A stretch of 64,000 nucleotides of DNA from DATKDF01 sp963752045 (GCA_963752045.1 CAVVWN010000014.1:806001-870000); one strand, 5' to 3'. Shown: positions 17,515 to 28,940, numbered from the stretch's first letter. The notes: generated from the letters alone by a model not told the origin. Numbers and translations: made by a program.

Positions 17515-18996
17515 ATGCCCATGATCACGCGGACCATTCGCACGGGAGTCCTCGTCGCCGCCTCGGTGCTGACGCTCGCGGTGACAGGTGGCGGAGCCGC
17601 GGCGGACTTCGCCGGGCGGTTCGCCGACATCCGCAGGGCCGCCACGCCGGCCCAGCTTTACGCCTTCCTCTACGACATGCCGAAGGGGGGCGACATCCAC
17701 AATCACGCCGGCGGATCGAACCTGCCGGAGTGGATCTGGTCGGTGCTCACCGATCCGTCTCGCAACGGCGGCGACACGTTCTACACCCGAGTCCGCTACT
17801 CGAACGATCCGGCCAGCCCGCTGCCGTTCGTGAAGTACCACACGATCCGCCGCTTCAGCTACGAGGCGTTGCCGCCGGCGGTCCGCGGCGAGTACGAGAC
17901 GCTCGCGGCACTCACGGCCGCGGACCGCGAGGCGTGGCTGTCGAGCCTCGTGCTCGACAAGCCTGGTGAGGGACGCGACGAGTTCTTCACTGTCAGCCTG
18001 TGGGCTCGCCTCGGCAACATCTACAGCAACCCGCATGTGAACTTCGAGCTGCTCGTCGACAACCTCCGGGCGTTCGGCGCCGAGAAGGTCCGCTACATCG
18101 AGACGCAGTTCGACATTCGAGGCCTTTCGGACAACTCAGGCCGTCGGATTCCGGTCGACGAAGCGCTGGCCATGCTCGAACGCCGGCTGGCCCTGCCGGA
18201 TGCGGCGTCGACGGGCGTGATCCTGCGCTTCCTCTCGATGGTGCTGCGGTTCACGCCGAACGCCGAAGACCATCTGCGCGAGACCTACGCGTTCGTCGAC
18301 AGCCATCGCGATCGCTGGGTGGGCATCAACATGGCGGGCATCGAAGAACGCGGCCAGGGATATCCGCGCCGGTTCCTCGAGACGTACCGCGAGTTGCGTC
18401 GCACCCGTCCCACGCTGCCGCTCTCGATTCACGCCGGCGAGATGGACGGCCCGGATTCACACGTGCGCGACACGCTGCTGCTCGGTGCGAGCCGCATCGG
18501 TCACGGCGTGAACCTCATCAGCGACGACGACACCCTGCTGCTCCTGCAACAGGGGCACCGCACGCTCGTCGAAATCAACCTCATCTCCAATCGGCTGCTG
18601 GAGTACGTGCCGGATCTGGCCACCCATCCGTTCCCGGAGTACCTGCGCACGGGCATCCCGGTGTGCCTGAACACCGACGATCGCGGAATGTGGGCGTCCA
18701 ACATGACGGACGAGTACTTCACCGCTGTCAGCACCTTCAATCTGTCGTGGGACGAGCTCGTCACGATGGGGCGCAACAGCCTGGCCTTTTCGTTCGTTCA
18801 GCCGGACGTCAAGGCGCGCCTCCTGGCCGACTACGACCGGAGCATCCGGGACTTCGAGGCGGCCTACGGAGACGGCTCCGTCGCCGACGCCCTGAGCCGG
18901 TTGAGCGAGGTCACGCCTGTGGCCTACGGCTACGCCCGGCGCACGTGGGGCCTGACGTTCGAGCAGCGGGGCGGCGTGCTCAGTAGCTCACGGTAA
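17515..18996 (+). CDS. Exported adenosine deaminase-like hydrolase (ADA2/ADGF-like)
   Basis: A 493-residue metal-dependent deaminase-family protein with an N-terminal signal peptide (residues 8-30). Metal ligands H62/H64 lie in PKGGDIHNHAGG, a third His in SIHAGEM, the catalytic His region in ASRIGHGVNL, and the aspartate pair in LNTDDRGMW. The motif MPKGG-x-x-H-x-H is typical of the extracellular ADA2/ADGF branch. It would act on adenosine or a related nucleoside outside the cytoplasm. An ATG at 17452, overlapping the preceding stop, would add 21 non-hydrophobic residues and is less likely. The gene ends tail-to-tail with the next one, overlapping by 17 bp. Confidence 0.82.
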   Translation: MPMITRTIRTGVLVAASVLTLAVTGGGAAADFAGRFADIRRAATPAQLYAFLYDMPKGGDIHNHAGGSNLPEWIWSVLTDPSRNGGDTFYTRVRYSNDPASPLPFVKYHTIRRFSYEALPPAVRGEYETLAALTAADREAWLSSLVLDKPGEGRDEFFTVSLWARLGNIYSNPHVNFELLVDNLRAFGAEKVRYIETQFDIRGLSDNSGRRIPVDEALAMLERRLALPDAASTGVILRFLSMVLRFTPNAEDHLRETYAFVDSHRDRWVGINMAGIEERGQGYPRRFLETYRELRRTRPTLPLSIHAGEMDGPDSHVRDTLLLGASRIGHGVNLISDDDTLLLLQQGHRTLVEINLISNRLLEYVPDLATHPFPEYLRTGIPVCLNTDDRGMWASNMTDEYFTAVSTFNLSWDELVTMGRNSLAFSFVQPDVKARLLADYDRSIRDFEAAYGDGSVADALSRLSEVTPVAYGYARRTWGLTFEQRGGVLSSSR

Positions 18997-21451
18997 AGAA
19001 GAACCGCGCCTGCTGGCGCCAGATCGAGTACTTCGTGCCGGCGACGATGGTCGCGATGAACGGGAAGTCCTCGACCGCGGCCGACCGCTCGAATCCGATG
19101 TTGTGGTACATCCAGGTGTAGCTCGCCTTGCCGCCGATCCACATCTTGCCGAGCCTGACCCTGCTCCAGTCCACGCCTCCGCCGAGCACCGTTTCGTTGA
19201 AGCCGAAGTTCCACCATCGGCCGGCCGGGCGGAACTTCGGTGAGGTCGGCTGGGAGATCAGCACGTCGTCCACCGAGACGTTCTTGAGCTGGTACCACGT
19301 GATGCCATGTCCGTAGGTGGCGTACGGCTGGAACGATCCGGTCATGAAATTGAAGCGCAACGTGCCGTGGTACTCGAACTGCTCGAAGTCGCCGCGGACT
19401 CTGACCCGGCTGTCGGACGGCTTGAAGATGAAGTCGAAGCCGACGTTCGCCTTGTAGTTGACGAGCGTGCTCTCGGTCGAGAAGCGCGGGCTCACGTGGA
19501 ACACCAGCGAGTAGCTGGGTGCCGACGCCCAGCCGAAGTACAGCTGGGTGTCCACGCCCTCGAAATCCGCGGGTATCCCTCCGACGAGTGCCGAGAAGAT
19601 ATCCGGTAACTGCTCCCGCGTGAAGAACAGCGCGTTCAGGTCGTCGTTGATGTTGGTGACCATTGGCCCGACCTCGAGGCTCACGTCGCGCACGGCTGGC
19701 GCGCCTGCCGGCAGGAACGTGGGCTGGCGGCTGCCCACGAGCGCGCGAACCGGCAGCGCGAGCGTCCGCCACGCCAGGTCGAGCGGCGGCTTCAGCATGA
19801 AGTAGAGAATTGGCGCGTTCAGGAACCCGGCGCGCGGGAAGAAGCTGTCGAGCGCGCCGAGCGGCGTGGCCCAGCCCTCCTCCACGATCTCGTAGTACTC
19901 GTAGCCGGCACTGTCGCCCACGCGGTTCCACGCATTGTTGTAGGTCGGGCCGATTGGCGACACGTTGCCCAGGTCCGCGTGCGCGATGAGGCCCGCGGCC
20001 GGTGACGGCGAGGCCGGGTAGCCGAAGCGCAGCGGCAGCAGCATCCAGGCCCAGTCGCGTCGGACGGCTGCGTCGGTCATCGAGAGGTCGAGCACCCGTT
20101 CCCAGTCGGGCAGAAGCGCGATCCGGCCGTCCGCGCTGTAGTCCTCCACGCGATCGGAGGTGGATGTGCCGGCGAAATACTCGAAGTGGTCGAACGCTTC
20201 GATGACGCGCTCACCCGCACCCGGGCCGATCTTCTTGTAGTAGCCGCGGAACGGATAGCTCGGATGTCCGTCCTGGTCCTTGAGGCCCGGCATCTCGAGC
20301 ACGTTCTGGAGGCCAACGGCGTCGCCGCCGATCCAGACCACCGGATGGGTGTTGATGGCGGCTTCCGCCTCGTCCCGATACGCGCGCCCGCGAACCCGGT
20401 CCCACGGACTACGGTTCACCTGACGTTCCTTGGCGATCGCCGCCACCTCGCGATCCCAGTCAGCTCGGTTCTGATAGACGTTCGGCGACGAAAAGTCCAT
20501 CGGGTACACATAGTGGTGCAGGTAGTACTCGATGCGCTTGAGCACGAGGGGGTCGTCGCCGTCCAGCTCCATCTGCCCGGACACGAGGCGCTCGACCGCG
20601 GCCGCATCGAACCGACGGCCTACCGCGGATCGCGGCGAGACGATGACGTTGATGTGCTCCCAGTCGCCTTCGTGGTTGTTCGGGCCGTCATTGGCAGGAT
20701 AGAAGAACCAGTACTGAATGACGAACTCGTACTCGGACGGACCACCCGATTCGGACGGGTACTCGGCGATGAACGGATGCGCGAAGACGCGCTCCGACCC
20801 GAGGAGGTCCGGACGCTTCCCGCCGCCGCTTTCCGGCCAGTAGTTGTCCTTCCACGTCTTCTCGTCGAAACCCGGCATGTCGAGGTGCATGACCGTGTAG
20901 GTTTCCTGCTCGGCACGGGAGACGGCCTCCGGCTCGAGCGGGCTCCTGCGCGGGCCGAAGCGTTCGATGAGCTGGATGAGCCGGCAGTCGTCGTTGCCGG
21001 TCGCTCCGGGAGTCTCGCACGGGTTGGCCTCGAGCCTGGCGAGATCGACCTGCTGGCTGTCGACGAGCGAGAACGTGGCGCGCGCGATGTCCCAGCGCTC
21101 GAAGAAAATCGGAAACGAATCGCGCGCGTAGAAGTGCCGGAAGTCCATCGGGAACTGCGGCGTGTTCCGCACCATGATCGGGGCGAACCGGGACGCGAGC
21201 GTGTTCAGCCACCTGGCCCGTGCGTCATCGACGCCGTCGCGCGGGTCGACGTCTCGGTACGACGGGTCGCCCGCGTCGCCGTACAGGTGGAACCGCGTGC
21301 TGGCTTCGGTCTGCCGGATGATGCGCGGGTACGTGAGTGGGACGTACTTGAGATACTCATCCTGTGGAATCTGGGCCTGGGCCGGCGCCGCGGCCACGAG
21401 GCCCAGGCACAGCAGGAGGCTCAGACGAGTCGCTCGGGCATTCCGGTACAT
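18980..21451 (-). CDS. Secreted Vps62-like domain protein with C-terminal beta-barrel
   Basis: An 823-residue exported protein with signal peptide ending AQAQ (residue 27). Residues about 170-340 include YEFVIQYWFFYPANDGPNN followed by HEGDWEHINVIV, the hallmark of Vps62/DUF946-like domains, whose biochemical role is unknown. The last 280 residues alternate strand-like segments (MVTNINDDLNALFF, FQPYATYGHGITWYQLKN) and end in the aromatic terminus ARFFFTVSY, as expected for an outer-membrane barrel. This suggests a surface-anchored or surface-exposed domain. The function is not known. A divergent 162-bp gap separates it from ada. Confidence 0.55.
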   Translation of the reverse strand: MYRNARATRLSLLLCLGLVAAAPAQAQIPQDEYLKYVPLTYPRIIRQTEASTRFHLYGDAGDPSYRDVDPRDGVDDARARWLNTLASRFAPIMVRNTPQFPMDFRHFYARDSFPIFFERWDIARATFSLVDSQQVDLARLEANPCETPGATGNDDCRLIQLIERFGPRRSPLEPEAVSRAEQETYTVMHLDMPGFDEKTWKDNYWPESGGGKRPDLLGSERVFAHPFIAEYPSESGGPSEYEFVIQYWFFYPANDGPNNHEGDWEHINVIVSPRSAVGRRFDAAAVERLVSGQMELDGDDPLVLKRIEYYLHHYVYPMDFSSPNVYQNRADWDREVAAIAKERQVNRSPWDRVRGRAYRDEAEAAINTHPVVWIGGDAVGLQNVLEMPGLKDQDGHPSYPFRGYYKKIGPGAGERVIEAFDHFEYFAGTSTSDRVEDYSADGRIALLPDWERVLDLSMTDAAVRRDWAWMLLPLRFGYPASPSPAAGLIAHADLGNVSPIGPTYNNAWNRVGDSAGYEYYEIVEEGWATPLGALDSFFPRAGFLNAPILYFMLKPPLDLAWRTLALPVRALVGSRQPTFLPAGAPAVRDVSLEVGPMVTNINDDLNALFFTREQLPDIFSALVGGIPADFEGVDTQLYFGWASAPSYSLVFHVSPRFSTESTLVNYKANVGFDFIFKPSDSRVRVRGDFEQFEYHGTLRFNFMTGSFQPYATYGHGITWYQLKNVSVDDVLISQPTSPKFRPAGRWWNFGFNETVLGGGVDWSRVRLGKMWIGGKASYTWMYHNIGFERSAAVEDFPFIATIVAGTKYSIWRQQARFFFTVSY

Positions 21452-21613
21452 GTGTCTCTCTTCGTTTCGAGATTAGCGAAAAGGTGATCGGTGCGGGCGC
21501 GCCGCGAAGCTCTGATCTTAGCCCGAAACGGACGCCTCAGGCCAGAGCCGCGCGCCCGGTTTGGCGCCGCAAAACGGATAGCGACCGGCGGCCTGGCGTC
21601 GTAAGCTCGGGCC

Positions 21614-22696
21614 ATGAACAGCGGGGCACTCTGGCGCGCGGTGGTCAGTCGGAACGTCGATGCCGACGGGACGTTCGTGTACGCGGTTCGATCGACGGGC
21701 ATCTACTGTCGGCCGTCCTGCGCGAGTCGCAAACCGTTGCGCGACCGCGTGGTGTTCTTTCCGACTCCGGCCATGGCCGAGGCCGGAGGGTACCGGGCGT
21801 GCCGTAGATGCCGGCCAAGCGCGAACCTGCCCGTGAGTCTCGCCGCCGCCGTGGTCGGCCGGGTCTGCACGGAGGTCGCGCGGCGCCCCGATGCCCGATG
21901 GACGACGCCGGCGATGGCGCGAGCGGCGAACAGCAGCGTGGCGACGCTTCAGCGCGAGTTCCGGCGCGTCCTCGGCATTTCGCCGAGCGACTACGTCGCG
22001 GCCTGCCGGAAGCGCCGGTTTCTCGACACGCTCCGCCAGGGCCGAAGCGTGACCGATGCCGTCTACGAGGCCGGGTACGGATCGCCCAGCCGGGTGTACG
22101 GGACGCAGAGAGTGCCGGGCATGACACCAGCCTCGTACGGGCGCGGGGGTTCCGGCGCCTCGATCGACTGGGCCACCGTCAGGACGCGCGTGGGACGCGT
22201 GCTCGTCGCCCGAACGGCGCGAGGATTGTGCTTCGTGTCGATTGGGTCGTCGGTTGCGTCACTCGTCGACGCCCTCCGACGGGAATTTCCGAAGGCCAGT
22301 ATCGCGCCGCGTCCGTCCGCCGGACGTCTCGGGCCGCTCACCGACGCGGTGGCCCGCCTCGCCGCCGGCGGCCCCTGGCACGACGACGTGCCGCTCGACA
22401 TTCGCGGCACCGCATTTCAGTGGCGGGTCTGGCGCGCGCTCGCAACCATTCCAGCCGGCGAGACCCGGTCGTACGCGCGCGTCGCGACGTCAATCGGCCG
22501 TCCGAAGGCCGCGCGCGCCGTCGCGCGCGCGTGCGCCACCAACCCGATCGCGCTCGTCGTGCCGTGCCACCGCGTGGTCGCCGCCGGCGGGGCGACCGGC
22601 GGGTACCGATGGGGCGGTGAGATCAAGGAGCAACTGCTCGCCGAGGAACAGCAGGCAGGTGCGAATCCACGAGCCGCCCGCGCCAGTCGCACCTGA
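21614..22696 (+). CDS. ada: Bifunctional Ada: DNA methylphosphotriester and O6-methylguanine methyltransferase/regulator
   Basis: A 360-residue three-domain protein. The N-terminal zinc domain has C32 and C36 in YCRPSC and C63/C66 in ACRRC, matching the four zinc cysteines of E. coli Ada, of which the first accepts methyl groups from phosphotriesters. An AraC-type helix-turn-helix follows (residues about 90-165). The C-terminal suicide methyltransferase has the active cysteine C318 in VVPCHRVV, near the E. coli position 321. It repairs alkylated DNA and, once methylated, activates alkylation-response genes. No alkB or alkA is adjacent; the next gene is an FAD oxidoreductase 60 bp downstream. 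Confidence 0.93.
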   Translation: MNSGALWRAVVSRNVDADGTFVYAVRSTGIYCRPSCASRKPLRDRVVFFPTPAMAEAGGYRACRRCRPSANLPVSLAAAVVGRVCTEVARRPDARWTTPAMARAANSSVATLQREFRRVLGISPSDYVAACRKRRFLDTLRQGRSVTDAVYEAGYGSPSRVYGTQRVPGMTPASYGRGGSGASIDWATVRTRVGRVLVARTARGLCFVSIGSSVASLVDALRREFPKASIAPRPSAGRLGPLTDAVARLAAGGPWHDDVPLDIRGTAFQWRVWRALATIPAGETRSYARVATSIGRPKAARAVARACATNPIALVVPCHRVVAAGGATGGYRWGGEIKEQLLAEEQQAGANPRAARASRT

Positions 22697-22756
22697 CGCA
22701 CCCATCGCACCCGACGCACCGCCGCACCTGTTATCCGGTTCGGGTATCCTTACGCC

Positions 22757-23980
22757 ATGCCAGGCTATGGAAGCCGCTACTGGGCCGAACGCACGGGCTT
22801 CGGGCGGCGACGCACGTATCCGGCCTTCAAGGGGCACCAGTACGCCGATGTCGTGATCATCGGTGGCGGCCTGACCGGCTGCGTCACGGCCTCGGTGCTC
22901 GCCGGCGCGGGTCTCGACGTGATCCTCGTGGAGCGTGAGCGGCTCGCGACCGGGGCGACCGAACGCGGGTTGGGGCTCGTGCTGCCGTCGCCAGACGTGT
23001 CGTATCGGGCGCTCGAGTCGGCCATCGGCCGGCGCTTTGCCAAGGCCGTGTGGAAGGACACGCGCAGGAGCGCGCGGGAGTTTGCCACGGCACTGCGCAA
23101 GCTGCCCATGAAGTCGGACGTCGAGCCCGCGCCGTTTCTCGTCAACGCGCGCTCGGCCGATGAGGCTGCCGCCATGCGGCGTGAGCAGAAGGCCAGGAAG
23201 GACGCCGGCTTCGACGCCCCGTGGCTCGCGCCGCAGGCTGCCCGCCGGGAGCTCGGTACCGAGTCGAGCGGCGCGCTCCGCTTTCTCGATGCGGCCACGT
23301 TCGATCCCGTGCGCGCCACGCTCGGATTCGCGCAGGCCGCCGTCGGCCGCAAGGCGAGAATTTTCGAGAAGTCGCCGGTCAAGAAGACGACCTTCACGAG
23401 AACCGATGCCGAGGTCGTGCTCGAAGCGGGCACCGTGCGGACGAAAGGCATCGTCGTCGCAACGGGCGAGCCCGGGTCGGTCGCACCGCAGCTTGCCCGC
23501 CACGTGCGGCGACTCACGGGATACGCCGTCGTGACACGTCCGCTCACCGCGCCGATGCGGCGGGAGGTCGGCCCGCGCCAGGCGGTCATGACCGAGGCTT
23601 CCGAGCACCCGCACTTTCTCCGATGGCTTCCCGAAGACCGAGCCCTGTTCGCAGGAGCCCTTTCGAGACCGGTGGGCGCGCGCCAGCAGGAAAAAGCCGT
23701 CGTGCAGCGAACGGCCCAGCTCATGTACGAGTTCTCGGTTCGCTATCCCGCCATCTCGGGCCTGCCGGCGGCGTGGGGTTGGGACGTGCCCGTGCGCGCG
23801 ACGATTGACGGCCTGCCCTGGATCGGGCCGCACCGCAACTATCCGTTTCACTTCTTCGCGATGGCCTTCGGCTGGGGCGGCGACGCGCTCGCCTGGCTCG
23901 CCGCCCGCGCCGCCCTGCGGCACTTCAAGGGCGAGTCGCGAAAAGAGGACGCCGCCTTCGGCTTCGCGCGTCAGGGCTGA
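22757..23980 (+). CDS. FAD-dependent amine/amino-acid oxidoreductase (DAO family)
   Basis: A 407-residue flavoprotein. The dinucleotide-binding motif IIGGGLTGCVTA is at residues 34-45, followed by the ribose-binding acidic residue in LVERE and the ATERGLG segment. Near the C-terminus, PWIGPHRNYP and FAMAFGWGGDALAW match the substrate and FAD-closing region of the DAO (glycine/D-amino-acid oxidase) family. It lacks a signal peptide and should be cytoplasmic. The substrate cannot be inferred. It follows ada by 60 bp and may be co-transcribed with it, which would fit an alkylated-amine role, but this is only a suggestion. Confidence 0.78.
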   Translation: MPGYGSRYWAERTGFGRRRTYPAFKGHQYADVVIIGGGLTGCVTASVLAGAGLDVILVERERLATGATERGLGLVLPSPDVSYRALESAIGRRFAKAVWKDTRRSAREFATALRKLPMKSDVEPAPFLVNARSADEAAAMRREQKARKDAGFDAPWLAPQAARRELGTESSGALRFLDAATFDPVRATLGFAQAAVGRKARIFEKSPVKKTTFTRTDAEVVLEAGTVRTKGIVVATGEPGSVAPQLARHVRRLTGYAVVTRPLTAPMRREVGPRQAVMTEASEHPHFLRWLPEDRALFAGALSRPVGARQQEKAVVQRTAQLMYEFSVRYPAISGLPAAWGWDVPVRATIDGLPWIGPHRNYPFHFFAMAFGWGGDALAWLAARAALRHFKGESRKEDAAFGFARQG

Positions 23981-24038
23981 CTGATCGAACGCGACGGCTC
24001 CCGTTCCCGTCAAAGGCCAGAGACAATCGGGAGCCTTG

Positions 24039-26516
24039 ATGCCTTCGAAGATGTTCGACGCGTTCGTCCGAGACGTCAGATACGCACTGCGGGCCTTGCG
24101 GCGCACGCCGGTCTTCGCCGCGACGACTGTCGCGACGCTGGCAGTGACGATTGGTGCGGCCGTCGCCGTGTTCAGCGTGGCCGACGCGCTGCTCTTCCGG
24201 CCGCCGCCCTATCCCGAACCCGAACGCCTCGCCTTCGTGCAGGCTGAATATCAATCCCCAAGGGGATCCGGCGCGCAACTCGCGCACGACGCGGCCACGT
24301 GGGAGGTCGTCCGCAGCAGTGCGCCCTCGCTCGATTCGGCCGTGTACTTCGGCGGTGTGACTGGCGTGAACCTCGTCGTTGGGGACCGCGCGACCTTCGT
24401 CGACCAGCAGCGCGTGAGCGCCGGGTACTTCCGGGTGCTCGGCGTGTTGCCCGCCATGGGTCGCGAGTTCGCTGACAGTGAAGATGTGCCTGGTGGTCCC
24501 GCGCTGGCCGTGGTCAGTCACGACCTGTGGACGCGAGAGCTTGGCGCCGAGGCCGCGATACTCGGCCAGCCGATCACGCTGCGCGGCGAGGCCTATCAGG
24601 TGGTCGGCGTGATGCCCGCGGCGTTCCGTGCCACTGATGACGTGGACGTGTGGACGCCCCTGCGCGCGTCGCGAACGGGCGAAGGCGGTGGGACGAACTT
24701 CCAGATCGTGAGCCGGCTGCGGTCCGGCGCCACGTGGGATCAGGCGAACGCCGAACTCAGAAGCCTGGGTGCGGAGCCACTCAGGGTGCGCGGCATGCGC
24801 GAGGAAGACGGAGTGACCGGCTGGCTGTCGGCGCGTCCTCTGCACGAGGTGCTGGCCGAGGGAAGCCGGGCATCCATCCTGATGCTCGGTGCCGCCGTGA
24901 CGGTCGTGCTGCTCATCGCCTGTGTGAACATCGCGGCGCTCCTGCTGGCCCGGGGCGGGAGTCGATCACGGGAGATGGCGACGCGGCTCGCGCTCGGCTC
25001 GAGCCGGGCGGGCCTGGTGCGCCAGTTGATGATGGAGAGCGCGCTGCTGGGTCTGGTTGGAGGCGTGCTCGGCATCGGCGTCGCCCAGGCCAGTCTCGCC
25101 GCGCTCGGCCAGATGGCGCCCGCGATGCTGGCCCACTGGAGCGCTGCCGAGATAGACGCACGCGCGCTGTTCGCAATGGCAGGTCTGGCGCTGGTGACGA
25201 CGGTGTGCTTCGGGCTCGTTCCGGCCGTGCAGGCAGTACGTATCGACGTGCGTCCGGCGCTTGCGGACGGCGGATCGCGCGCCGTGGCGGGTGGCGCACG
25301 GCACTGGCTTCGCCGCGGGCTCGTGTTGTCAGAGGTCGCGCTCGGGGTTACGCTGCTCGTCGTCACTGGCCTGCTGCTGCGAACCGTGGTCAAGGTGAAC
25401 GACGTCGACCCCGGATTCGAGCCCAACGGGCTCGTGACGGCCAGCGTCTCCCTTCAGGATGCGCGCTATCAGACAGCCGAGGCCGTCAATCGACTCTTCG
25501 ACGACAGCCTCAGAGAGCTGAGTTCGGCGCCCGGTGTCGAGTCTGCCGGCGTCTCCCTTCAGGTGCCGTACACGAGATTGCTCAACTGGGGATTCCAGTT
25601 GCCGGATGAGCCCGATCGCGGCCCTGCGGCCGTCAATGTCACGTACGTGAGTCCGGGCTTCATCGAGACCTACCGCATCCCGGTGCTTCGCGGTCGGGCG
25701 ATCACGGCCGCAGACCGCGCCGGTTCGCCGCCGGTCGTGCTTGTGAACGAGACCTTCGCCAGAGTCTATGGGAGCGACGGCCGGCCAACGCTCGGCCGGT
25801 CGATCGTGCTTTCGGGCTACGAACCGTATCGCGAAATCGTCGGCATCGTCGGCGACGTGCAACAGACCGACTCGGGTTTTCGGTTCGAGGGGCGCATCGA
25901 CGGGCCGGTCATGACGACCCCGACCGTGTTCATTCCGGTCTCCCAGGTTCCGGCGTCGTTCTTTAATGCCGTGCACACCTGGTTCCGCCCGGTCTGGACG
26001 GTGAGGGCCCGGGCTGAGGGTCAGGCGGCATCGGCCATCGCCAGGGCGGTGGCACGCACGGATCCGCTGATGCCGGTCAGTCCTGAATCGAGCGTCCGTT
26101 CGGTCATGGCCGACGCGACCTCGGTCGAACGTCTTCTGATGACGCTCGTCGGTGCCATGGCCGGCGCGGCCGTGCTGCTGGCCGCGCTCGGCATCTACGG
26201 TCTCATTGCGCATTCGGTCGTCGAGCGTCGACGCGAGCTCGGCATCCGGCTCGCGCTCGGCGCGACGCCGGCCCGAGCCGCCGGGCGAACCGCCCTCGGG
26301 GGTATCGGCCTTGCCGCGATCGGCACGGTGCTTGGCGGGATCGCCTCGCTCTGGGCCGTGGGTCTCGTACGCGGATTCCTCTGGGGCGTCGACGAATACG
26401 ATCCGGTGACCTACGCGGGTGTCACGACGTTCTTCATTGTCGTGGCTGCGATCGCGAGCGCGCTGCCGGCGATGAGAATCCTGAAGCTGGATCCGGCCGA
26501 GGCGCTCAGGGACTAA
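24039..26516 (+). CDS. ADOP-type MacB/FtsX-like permease
   Basis: An 825-residue inner-membrane permease of the acidobacterial duplicated orphan type: two MacB-periplasmic/FtsX modules in one chain without its own ATPase. The N-terminal segment VRYALRALRRTPVFAATTV is followed by the first helix and a MacB core domain (residues about 50-270), then three helices (LLIACVNIAALLLARG...), a second helix and core (residues about 415-680), and three final helices with RRRELGIRLALGATP. A GGGAG ribosome site precedes the ATG by 5 bp. No ATP-binding subunit is adjacent. Its substrate is unknown. It is convergent with glnS. Confidence 0.85.
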   Translation: MPSKMFDAFVRDVRYALRALRRTPVFAATTVATLAVTIGAAVAVFSVADALLFRPPPYPEPERLAFVQAEYQSPRGSGAQLAHDAATWEVVRSSAPSLDSAVYFGGVTGVNLVVGDRATFVDQQRVSAGYFRVLGVLPAMGREFADSEDVPGGPALAVVSHDLWTRELGAEAAILGQPITLRGEAYQVVGVMPAAFRATDDVDVWTPLRASRTGEGGGTNFQIVSRLRSGATWDQANAELRSLGAEPLRVRGMREEDGVTGWLSARPLHEVLAEGSRASILMLGAAVTVVLLIACVNIAALLLARGGSRSREMATRLALGSSRAGLVRQLMMESALLGLVGGVLGIGVAQASLAALGQMAPAMLAHWSAAEIDARALFAMAGLALVTTVCFGLVPAVQAVRIDVRPALADGGSRAVAGGARHWLRRGLVLSEVALGVTLLVVTGLLLRTVVKVNDVDPGFEPNGLVTASVSLQDARYQTAEAVNRLFDDSLRELSSAPGVESAGVSLQVPYTRLLNWGFQLPDEPDRGPAAVNVTYVSPGFIETYRIPVLRGRAITAADRAGSPPVVLVNETFARVYGSDGRPTLGRSIVLSGYEPYREIVGIVGDVQQTDSGFRFEGRIDGPVMTTPTVFIPVSQVPASFFNAVHTWFRPVWTVRARAEGQAASAIARAVARTDPLMPVSPESSVRSVMADATSVERLLMTLVGAMAGAAVLLAALGIYGLIAHSVVERRRELGIRLALGATPARAAGRTALGGIGLAAIGTVLGGIASLWAVGLVRGFLWGVDEYDPVTYAGVTTFFIVVAAIASALPAMRILKLDPAEALRD

Positions 26517-26541
26517 CCCCGCTGGCCTGGCCACCGGGGTC
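26515..26541. terminator. Hairpin between the convergent permease and glnS, possible terminator
   Basis: ACCCCGCTGGCC (26516-26527) pairs with GGCCACCGGGGT (26529-26540) with one mismatch. It lies directly at the stop of the permease and 41 bp beyond the end of glnS. There is no T-tract on either side, so it would not be a classical intrinsic terminator; the same CCGGTGGCC core recurs in other gaps of this region. Confidence 0.4.
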
Positions 26542-26581
26542 AGGGAACTGCGAGCCGCTTCGGCTGGGCCGTGGTGCGCTC

Positions 26582-28270
<1,689 letters not shown>

Positions 28271-28402
28271 CCCGCGATTCTATTACGGCGCTCCGCTTAC
28301 AGAATTGGCAGGTTGGCCGAAGGTGCCGCGGCCACCGGGGCCCGCGGCTCAGGGAGGAGGGCGTTTTCGGCCGGGCATGGGACTTGCGGCCCTCTGTTCG
28401 CC

Positions 28403-28744
28403 GTGGACTTCGATCCGGCCATCCGTCACATCGTCGAGCTGCTTCGCGCCGACGGCATCGAGACGTTCGAGTCGTGTCAGGGCGGACCGGGGCACGCGTT
28501 CTCCGAGCCGACGGTGCGCTTCCATGGCGGTCGGGACGAGGGATTCCGGGCTCTGGCCTGCGCGCTGCGGAACGGATTGAACGTGGCTGAGTTGCGGCGC
28601 TACTGGCAGGTCGTCGACGGCGAGCCGCGCGGCCCGCACTGGGAGATGACGTTCTACACCGCGGCCGCGGACCGGGTGGTCGCGCCTTCTGCTTCCCGCG
28701 CTCCGGCCGGCGTGCCGGTACTCGGCCGGCGACTGGCCAAGTGA
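28403..28744 (+). CDS. Small conserved-looking hypothetical protein
   Basis: About 113 residues from a GTG at 28403. The sequence contains ELLRADGIETFESCQGG followed by PGHAFSEPTVRFHGG, then a helical stretch and a final sheet GPHWEMTFYT. The pattern of an acidic/Cys turn followed by GHAF and PTVRF suggests a folded small cytoplasmic domain, but I do not recognise the family. The start is uncertain: an AGGAGG at 28355-28360 lies too far upstream, and an ATG at 28377 would be in frame only if one base were missing in the GGCCCT run just before 28395. It ends 1 bp before the stop of the convergent next gene. Confidence 0.5.
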   Translation: MDFDPAIRHIVELLRADGIETFESCQGGPGHAFSEPTVRFHGGRDEGFRALACALRNGLNVAELRRYWQVVDGEPRGPHWEMTFYTAAADRVVAPSASRAPAGVPVLGRRLAK

Positions 28745-28745
28745 G

Positions 28746-28940
28746 TCAGCCTCGATTGGCGTCTGGCTCCCCGTCGCTCTCACGCTGAATGGTATCGAGT
28801 CGCGCGCACTCCCGGCAGAGCGGCCGCCCGCCGGTTCCCTCCGCGCGATAGAGCCCCGGGAACTTTCCGTCCGCGCATCGATCGTTGTCGTGGTAGACGC
28901 CGTCTCCGGGTCTGGTCGAGAACCAGGGAGCGCGCTTCAT
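28746..28940 (-). CDS. Small cysteine-containing protein, hypothetical
   Basis: A 64-residue protein. The ATG at 28940 has a strong GGAGG ribosome site 5 bp upstream, which is better support than the in-frame codon at 29042. It has a cysteine near the middle (DNDRCADGKFPGLY) and a C-x-x-C pair (PLCRECARLD), suggesting a small zinc or redox site. There is no membrane segment. Similar short proteins with a basic N-terminus and C-x-x-C tail are often unannotated. It is transcribed divergently from the VWFA protein. Confidence 0.55.
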   Translation of the reverse strand: MKRAPWFSTRPGDGVYHDNDRCADGKFPGLYRAEGTGGRPLCRECARLDTIQRESDGEPDANRG

